From contig JACMMD010000853.1 of NCBI GenBank assembly GCA_014379235.1, positions 1 to 10,170 on the forward strand: DNA of 10,170 bases, given 5' to 3'. Numbering within the stretch: position 1 is the first letter of the stretch; each line of letters starts with the position of its first letter. Positions 6,741 through 10,170 of this stretch are shown here, piece by piece. The stretch comes from Anaerolineae bacterium (GTDB lineage: Bacteria > Chloroflexota > Anaerolineae > Aggregatilineales > Phototrophicaceae). The notes beneath the pieces were generated by a model. That model saw only the letters and a list, made by a program, of their open reading frames with translations. It was not told the DNA's origin and searched no databases. The position numbers were made by a program, and so were the translations under genes.

Positions 6741-7934
6741 ATGGAAACCGCGATTGGTGTTGCAGAAGTAAAAGCGCCATACAGCCTCTGGCAGCTTGTT
6801 CGTTATTTTCTCCGCTTGGGGGCGGCTGGTTTTGGCGGCCCGGTTGCACTTGTCGGGTATATGCAGCGCGATCTGATCGAACAGCGCGGTTGGATTACCG
6901 AGTCAGACTACAAAGAAGGGTTGGCGCTCGCGCAATTAGCTCCCGGCCCCTTAGCTGCCCAATTAGCGATCTATCTGGGATATGTGGATTATGGTGTCTT
7001 AGGCGCGACTGTCGTTGGGTTGGCCTTTGTACTGCCGTCATTTGTGATGGTGGTAGCGATGGGGATGGCCTACATTGCATATGGTGGTCTGTCGTGGATG
7101 CAGGCGGTTTTCTACGGTGTGGGTGCGTGTGTCATCGGTATTATCACCTACAGCGCGTATAAGTTGAGCCGCAAATCGCTTGGAACAGATCGGCTGCTAT
7201 GGGCCATTTATCTGATCTCGGCAGCCTTGACGATTATCACCGAGTCGGAAGAAGTGCTGCTGTTTCTACTGGCAGGTGTCATCACATGGCTGGTCAAAGC
7301 GCCGCCTAAAGCATTCCGCCCTGAAAAGCTCTTGTCTGCGCTGCTTCCAGTTCCGCTTTTGGCACAGGTGACATTTGCAGCCTCACAGACTGACCCAACC
7401 ACGTTATGGAATATTGCGACGTTCTTTACCAAAGCGGGAGCGTTCGTATTCGGCAGCGGACTAGCCATCGTGCCCTTTCTCTACAGTGGTGTCGTGCGCG
7501 ATTTTGGCTGGCTTTCGGAAAGACAGTTTCTGGATGCCGTTGCTGTAGCGATGATAACGCCCGGGCCGGTTGTGATTACCGTCGGGTTTATTGGTTATCT
7601 GGTAGCGGGCTTTCCCGGCGCAAGCGTTGCGGCATTAGCAACGTTTCTGCCTTGTTACCTATTGACGGTGATCCCTGCGCCGTACTTTAAGAAGTATGGC
7701 AAAAGACCCGACATTGCCGCTTTTGTGGAGGGGATTACCGCCGCCGCGATTGGTGCGTTGAGCGGCGCGGTGATCGTCATCGCCGGACGTTCTATCCATG
7801 ATGTGCCGACGGTATTGATTGCGCTGGTTACATTGGCGATCCTGTGGAAGACAAAGCGCGTACCAGAGCCAGTGTTGATTGGCAGCGCTGCGCTGATCGG
7901 TCTGCTAATTTACCCGTTGGTTGGCGTTGGTTGA
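6741..7934 (+). CDS. chrA: Chromate efflux transporter ChrA (CHR family)
   Basis: This 397-residue inner-membrane protein has the two homologous CHR halves of the long-chain family, which exports chromate using the membrane potential or proton gradient. The first half contains GFGGP (30-34) and LAPGPLA (PGP at 68-70). The second contains FGSG (237-240) and ITPGP (PGP at 274-276), followed by the hydrophobic C-terminal helices. Many hydrophobic segments are visible, consistent with about ten or more membrane helices. I chose the ATG at 6741, with GGAT 6-7 nt upstream, over an in-frame TTG at 6729. The stop overlaps the next start by one base (TGATG), indicating translational coupling to the ChrB-type genes. 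The palindrome upstream suggests chromate-dependent derepression. The family assignment is firm; sulfate or other oxyanion transport is the only real alternative. Confidence 0.95.
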   Translation: METAIGVAEVKAPYSLWQLVRYFLRLGAAGFGGPVALVGYMQRDLIEQRGWITESDYKEGLALAQLAPGPLAAQLAIYLGYVDYGVLGATVVGLAFVLPSFVMVVAMGMAYIAYGGLSWMQAVFYGVGACVIGIITYSAYKLSRKSLGTDRLLWAIYLISAALTIITESEEVLLFLLAGVITWLVKAPPKAFRPEKLLSALLPVPLLAQVTFAASQTDPTTLWNIATFFTKAGAFVFGSGLAIVPFLYSGVVRDFGWLSERQFLDAVAVAMITPGPVVITVGFIGYLVAGFPGASVAALATFLPCYLLTVIPAPYFKKYGKRPDIAAFVEGITAAAIGALSGAVIVIAGRSIHDVPTVLIALVTLAILWKTKRVPEPVLIGSAALIGLLIYPLVGVG

Positions 7935-8371
7935 TGAATACGTGGCTGCTGCTGATCTACAAAGTGCCAAATGAGCCGTCAGCACGGCGGGTTTACGTGT
8001 GGCGTAAGCTGAAAGGTATGGGCGCGATCTTGCTTCAAGATTCGGCGTGGGTGCTGCCTGCTACTCCTCGCGCACGCGAAAAGCTGCAATGGTTGGCAAC
8101 CGAGATCAAAGATATGGAAGGCGGGATGGCGACGCTGTGGGAAGCGCAAGAGGTGTTCACCGGACAGGACACTCCGCTTGTCGAACAGTTCACACAGCAA
8201 ACCGACGCGGTTTACAGCGAAATCCTATCGCAGTTGAGCAGGGATGAGCCTGACCTTGCCGCGCTGTCAAAGCAGTATCAACAGACAAAACAGCAGGATT
8301 ATTTTCATTCTGAACTTGGTGAGCGTGTGCGTGAAGCGCTGCTTCAGCGGAGAGGGGCTGATGACCTATGA
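7934..8371 (+). CDS. chrB: ChrB N-terminal domain protein (chromate resistance)
   Basis: This 145-residue protein matches the N-terminal part of ChrB. The family-like stretch is W-L-L-L-I-Y-K-V-P (4-12), then PSARRVYVWRKLKGMGA (15-31), LLQDSAWVLP (33-42) and a later EGG (62-64). The C-terminal third is charged and Gln-rich, likely helical. In one-chain ChrB proteins this part precedes the C-terminal ChrB domain and the whole acts in chromate sensing and chrA regulation. Here it is separate and coupled to chrA by a TGATG overlap and to the next gene by an ATGA overlap. I expect it to work as a complex with the following protein; DNA contact by this half is an inference. The start is fixed by the overlap, though no strong ribosome site precedes it. 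Confidence 0.87.
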   Translation: MNTWLLLIYKVPNEPSARRVYVWRKLKGMGAILLQDSAWVLPATPRAREKLQWLATEIKDMEGGMATLWEAQEVFTGQDTPLVEQFTQQTDAVYSEILSQLSRDEPDLAALSKQYQQTKQQDYFHSELGERVREALLQRRGADDL

Positions 8372-8790
8372 AGTGGCTAACATGGGAAAACGTGGGTATT
8401 GACCGCATGGGTTGTGCGTGGCTCATCCGGCGCTTTATTGACCTACAGGCGAAATTTCTGTTCATTCCTGTCGGTCAGATGCCGCTGCCAGAGGGTTATG
8501 AACCGTTTGATATTCCCGGTGTGCGGCTGACGCATCGCCGCAATCATTGTACATTCCACACGATGTTGAACGAATATAAGTTGGATGACCCGATTTTGTC
8601 GCGCATCGCCAGCATGATTGATGAAGCGGACACGGCGCAGGAAATCGCCATCGAGCCAACTGCAGCGGGGCTGGATTTCATCTGTCGAGGTATTCGGCTG
8701 ATTAGCGCCGATGACCACACAGCGATTGAGCACGGACGATTAATTTATGACGCGCTGTACGCCCAAACTGCGTTAGAACACAAGACTTAG
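8368..8790 (+). CDS. chrB: ChrB C-terminal domain protein (chromate resistance)
   Basis: This 140-residue protein matches the C-terminal ChrB domain: a Trp-rich start, DRMGCAWLIRRFID (12-25), FDIPGV (47-52) and LTHRRNHCTF (54-63). Conserved Cys16, His56, His60 and Cys61 could bind metal or take part in redox chemistry; this is inference. There is no signal peptide, despite the historical 'exported protein' label of this family. The start codon overlaps the stop of the ChrB N-terminal gene (ATGA), so the two halves should be made in equal amounts. Together they correspond in length to a normal single ChrB, so this looks like a split version and not a decayed gene: both halves have clean starts, stops and intact motifs. 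Confidence 0.88.
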   Translation: MKWLTWENVGIDRMGCAWLIRRFIDLQAKFLFIPVGQMPLPEGYEPFDIPGVRLTHRRNHCTFHTMLNEYKLDDPILSRIASMIDEADTAQEIAIEPTAAGLDFICRGIRLISADDHTAIEHGRLIYDALYAQTALEHKT

Positions 8791-8828
8791 AGGACTGTCA
8801 AACACGAGTGAATAACTAGGAGATCATT

Positions 8829-9236
8829 ATGAATGCGAACGTTTTGTTCCTTTGTCCCCATAATGCAGCGAAAAGCCTTATCGCCGCAGTTTACTTCAAC
8901 CGCTTGGCGGAGCAGGTTGGCTTGTTTGCGAAGGGTGACTCAGCCGGTACGGAACCGTCCGACGCGGTGATGCCAGTCGTAGCCGAGATGCTGCTCAAGG
9001 ATGGGGTCGATGTATCGGACTATAAGCCGCGCCATATGATGCCCGAAGAACTGGAAAGTGCAGCGCTCATCGTTTCTATTGGTTGTACTCCGCAAGAACT
9101 GACTGAAGCCACCGCGCCAATAGAATATTGGGATGATGTGCCTATGGTCAGCCAAGACCCGGAAGGCTCACGCGACGCAATCCGTGTTCATGTCGAGGAA
9201 TTGGTGGAGCGTTTGCAGCGACAAAAATTGTCTTAA
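8829..9236 (+). CDS. Low-molecular-weight phosphatase / arsenate-reductase-like protein with Lys P-loop
   Basis: This 135-residue protein has the LMW protein tyrosine phosphatase / ArsC fold. The N-terminal strand and P-loop read VLFLCPHNAAKS, with catalytic Cys9. The last loop position is Lys15, where the classical CX5R motif has Arg. A downstream DP pair (Asp110-Pro111) fits the general-acid Asp of the family. The only other cysteine is Cys86, in VSIGC, roughly where thioredoxin-coupled ArsC carries its second Cys; a third Cys is absent. It could be an arsenate reductase using another reductant, or a divergent oxyanion-binding protein. A good AGGAG site lies 6 nt before the ATG. The gene follows the ChrB gene by 38 nt, likely in the same transcript, and faces arsR. 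Confidence 0.8.
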   Translation: MNANVLFLCPHNAAKSLIAAVYFNRLAEQVGLFAKGDSAGTEPSDAVMPVVAEMLLKDGVDVSDYKPRHMMPEELESAALIVSIGCTPQELTEATAPIEYWDDVPMVSQDPEGSRDAIRVHVEELVERLQRQKLS

Positions 9237-9243
9237 ACAAGCA

Positions 9244-9286
9244 GCCCATGAATACTGGGCATGACGAGCCTTTGAAACATCTCGTC
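9244..9286. terminator. Tandem hairpins between convergent operon ends
   Basis: GCCCA (9244-9248) pairs with TGGGC (9256-9260) around 7 nt, and GACGAG (9263-9268) pairs with CTCGTC (9281-9286) around 12 nt. They lie just after the phosphatase-like gene stop and before the convergent arsR end. No clear T run follows, so a factor-dependent or 3'-end-protecting role is as likely as intrinsic termination. Confidence 0.4.
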
Positions 9287-9346
9287 CATTTGCTCCGGTG
9301 ACTGGCGCATATCGTTCTCAAACCATCAACGCAGGCTCAAAAAAGG

Positions 9347-9682
9347 CTATGAATCTGAGATTGCTTTGACCGGGATTTCGTCTATGGAGATGATCTTCTC
9401 AGCGTAATTGGGGGCAAAATTCTTGACCAGCAGCCCACAGCACACGGTAAACTGCTCTTGATTGAGGGTGTAGTAACGGAAGCGGCCTTCTTCACGAATG
9501 TATACGAGGTCGGCTTCTTCAAGCTTTTTCAGATGGTGGCTGACGGTGGGTTGATTGACCTTGCCATCGAGCTTATCAACAATGTCATTGACACTGAGCC
9601 ATACGCAGCATAAGTGCGTCATGATCTCCTGTCGGGTTTCGTCAGCAAGGGCTTTTGCAAAGAGGACTTGATTGGTATTCAT
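9347..9682 (-). CDS. arsR: ArsR/SmtB-family metalloid-responsive repressor
   Basis: This winged-helix repressor (111 residues from the ATG at 9682) releases DNA when it binds a thiophilic metalloid or metal. ALADETR near the start and the recognition helix NQPTVSHHLKKLEEADLV followed by the REEGRFRYYTL wing are typical. The E. coli-type CVCD metal motif is replaced by SVND; instead there are two vicinal pairs, Cys25-Cys26 just before that position and Cys81-Cys82 after the wing. These are the likely As(III)/Sb(III)-binding thiols, in a geometry unlike the classical one. An upstream in-frame ATG at 9694 lies inside the -10 box of its own promoter, so I prefer 9682, which probably makes a leaderless mRNA. 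The gene is divergent from the flavoprotein and convergent with the phosphatase-like gene, and is likely autoregulated through the TCGATRTGT sites. Confidence 0.9.
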   Translation of the reverse strand: MNTNQVLFAKALADETRQEIMTHLCCVWLSVNDIVDKLDGKVNQPTVSHHLKKLEEADLVYIREEGRFRYYTLNQEQFTVCCGLLVKNFAPNYAEKIISIDEIPVKAISDS

Positions 9683-9689
9683 GAGCTTA

Positions 9690-9717
9690 ATCATATTGAT
9701 AACTGTCGATGTGTCAA
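9690..9717 (-). promoter_or_regulatory. arsR: arsR promoter
   Basis: On the minus strand TTGACA (9717-9712) is followed after 16 nt by TATGAT (9695-9690). The -35 box is perfect and the -10 matches at 5/6 positions. The predicted transcription start falls at about 9683-9682, at the preferred arsR start codon. The spacer contains one TCGATGTGT operator copy. Confidence 0.75.
9706..9714 (+). promoter_or_regulatory. Operator copy 1, TCGATGTGT
   Basis: This copy differs from the other two at one position (G for A). It lies between the -35 and -10 boxes of the arsR promoter, touching the -35. It shares an 11-base core TGTCGATRTGT with copy 3. ArsR is the obvious binder. Confidence 0.55.
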
Positions 9718-9751
9718 GGGTTCAGCGCGTAAACCGATTTCATTTGACGTA

Positions 9752-9780
9752 TTGACAAACTTCGATATGTGACTTAGACT
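9752..9780 (+). promoter_or_regulatory. Promoter of the divergent flavoprotein gene
   Basis: TTGACA (9752-9757) and TAGACT (9775-9780) are spaced by exactly 17 nt. The -35 is perfect and the -10 matches at 4/6 positions. The spacer is occupied by the second TCGATATGT copy, so the promoter can be blocked by the same protein as the arsR promoter. Confidence 0.65.
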
Positions 9781-9801
9781 ACCGACAATTGAACATATCG
9801 A
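9762..9801. promoter_or_regulatory. Operator copies 2 and 3, 9-bp perfect inverted repeat
   Basis: TCGATATGT (9762-9770) and its exact reverse complement ACATATCGA (9793-9801) are separated by 22 bp, so their centres are 31 bp apart, about three helical turns. The left copy sits inside the flavoprotein promoter spacer; the right copy lies just downstream of its predicted start of transcription. Repressor binding at both could loop or cover the promoter. Confidence 0.6.
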
Positions 9802-9828
9802 CATTCTTCAATACGTTAGGGGTACCAC

Positions 9829-10170
9829 ATGGAAAGCACACTTCCTGTAGCAATTATCGGCGCTGGCCCGGTTGGTCTGGCAGCCGCCGCACATCTTATT
9901 GAACGCGGTGAAACGCCAATTGTGTTTGAAGCAGGCGAGTCGATTGGTGCAAATGTGCGCCGATGGGGGCACGTTCGCATGTTTTCGCCATGGGAATTTA
10001 TGGTCGACAGCGCAATGGTGCGCTTGCTCGAAGCGCATGGCTGGCAGATGCCGCCCAAAGACACGCTGCCAACGGGCAATGATCTGGTTGACCGCTTTAT
10101 GCTGCCATTTTCGAACCTGCCACAGGTTCTCGACACGCTCCATCTAAATGCGAAGGTCGTCGCAATCAGC
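9829..10170 (+). CDS. FAD-dependent oxidoreductase, ars-associated (ArsO-like), 3' end outside window
   Basis: The first 114 codons are visible. The N-terminus carries the Rossmann FAD-binding motif GAGPVG (11-16) after a hydrophobic strand, and an acidic residue ends the second strand (VFEAG), as in flavin monooxygenases and thioredoxin-reductase-like enzymes. The segment WGHVRMFSPWEF resembles flavoproteins I recall next to arsR in other bacteria, including ArsO-type putative monooxygenases. Substrate and reaction cannot be read from this fragment. AGGGG lies 6 nt upstream of the ATG. A strong promoter and two putative ArsR sites lie upstream, which points to metalloid-induced expression. 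The NADPH-binding part and C-terminus are beyond the edge. Confidence 0.85.
   Translation, partial: MESTLPVAIIGAGPVGLAAAAHLIERGETPIVFEAGESIGANVRRWGHVRMFSPWEFMVDSAMVRLLEAHGWQMPPKDTLPTGNDLVDRFMLPFSNLPQVLDTLHLNAKVVAIS

Noticed and set aside
7934..8790. Split chrB as a pseudogene by frameshift
   Set aside because: Both halves have clean starts and stops with a 4-base overlap and intact motifs, which fits a genuine split better. A sequencing error is still possible.
1..10170. CRISPR arrays, tRNA or rRNA genes, insertion sequences, integrases
   Set aside because: I saw no regularly spaced repeats, cloverleaf, rRNA segment, terminal inverted repeats or transposase/integrase motifs in the window.

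Overview
The window looks like chromosomal DNA of moderate G+C from a free-living bacterium. The set of a three-gene class-II-amidotransferase glutamate-synthase-like operon, a kinase with single-domain receivers, a secreted class-A-like serine hydrolase and a split-ChrB chromate cluster makes me think of Chloroflexota (Anaerolineae-like). That is a guess from gene style; no rRNA or other phylogenetic marker is present.

Left part (1-2421, minus strand). A tight operon encodes, in transcription order, a glutamine amidotransferase (GlxB/MgsA type), a GXGXG beta-helix protein (GlxC/MgsB type) and an FMN-binding synthase domain (GlxD/MgsC type) that runs off the left edge. Together they are the three modules of glutamate synthase as separate proteins. 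The sizes and order fit the Glx / N-methylglutamate synthase branch as well as, or better than, a classical GOGAT. A 444-bp spacer with a possible hairpin operator separates this operon from the next block.

Middle part (2866-5296, plus strand). A membrane sensor histidine kinase with HAMP, HisKA and HATPase domains is followed closely by two stand-alone CheY-like receivers. Both receivers keep all phosphorylation residues and end in a similar ES(I/V)W tail; neither has an output domain. A secreted serine hydrolase of the class A beta-lactamase / PBP fold faces them on the minus strand (5402-6514), with an inverted-repeat region between the converging genes.

Right part (6741-10170): a metal-oxyanion resistance region. 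chrA (chromate efflux), a ChrB N-terminal protein and a ChrB C-terminal protein are translationally coupled by 1-nt and 4-nt overlaps. A low-molecular-weight phosphatase / arsenate-reductase-like protein with an unusual Lys P-loop follows. The chrA promoter carries an 18-bp perfect palindrome over its -10 box. Converging on this operon is an arsR-type repressor gene. Divergent from arsR is the start of an FAD-dependent oxidoreductase that resembles flavoproteins of ars islands. The arsR/flavoprotein spacer holds two good promoters and three copies of TCGATRTGT. One copy sits inside each promoter spacer, which is a convincing layout for an autoregulated divergent switch. The arsR promoter is so close to the gene that its mRNA is probably leaderless.
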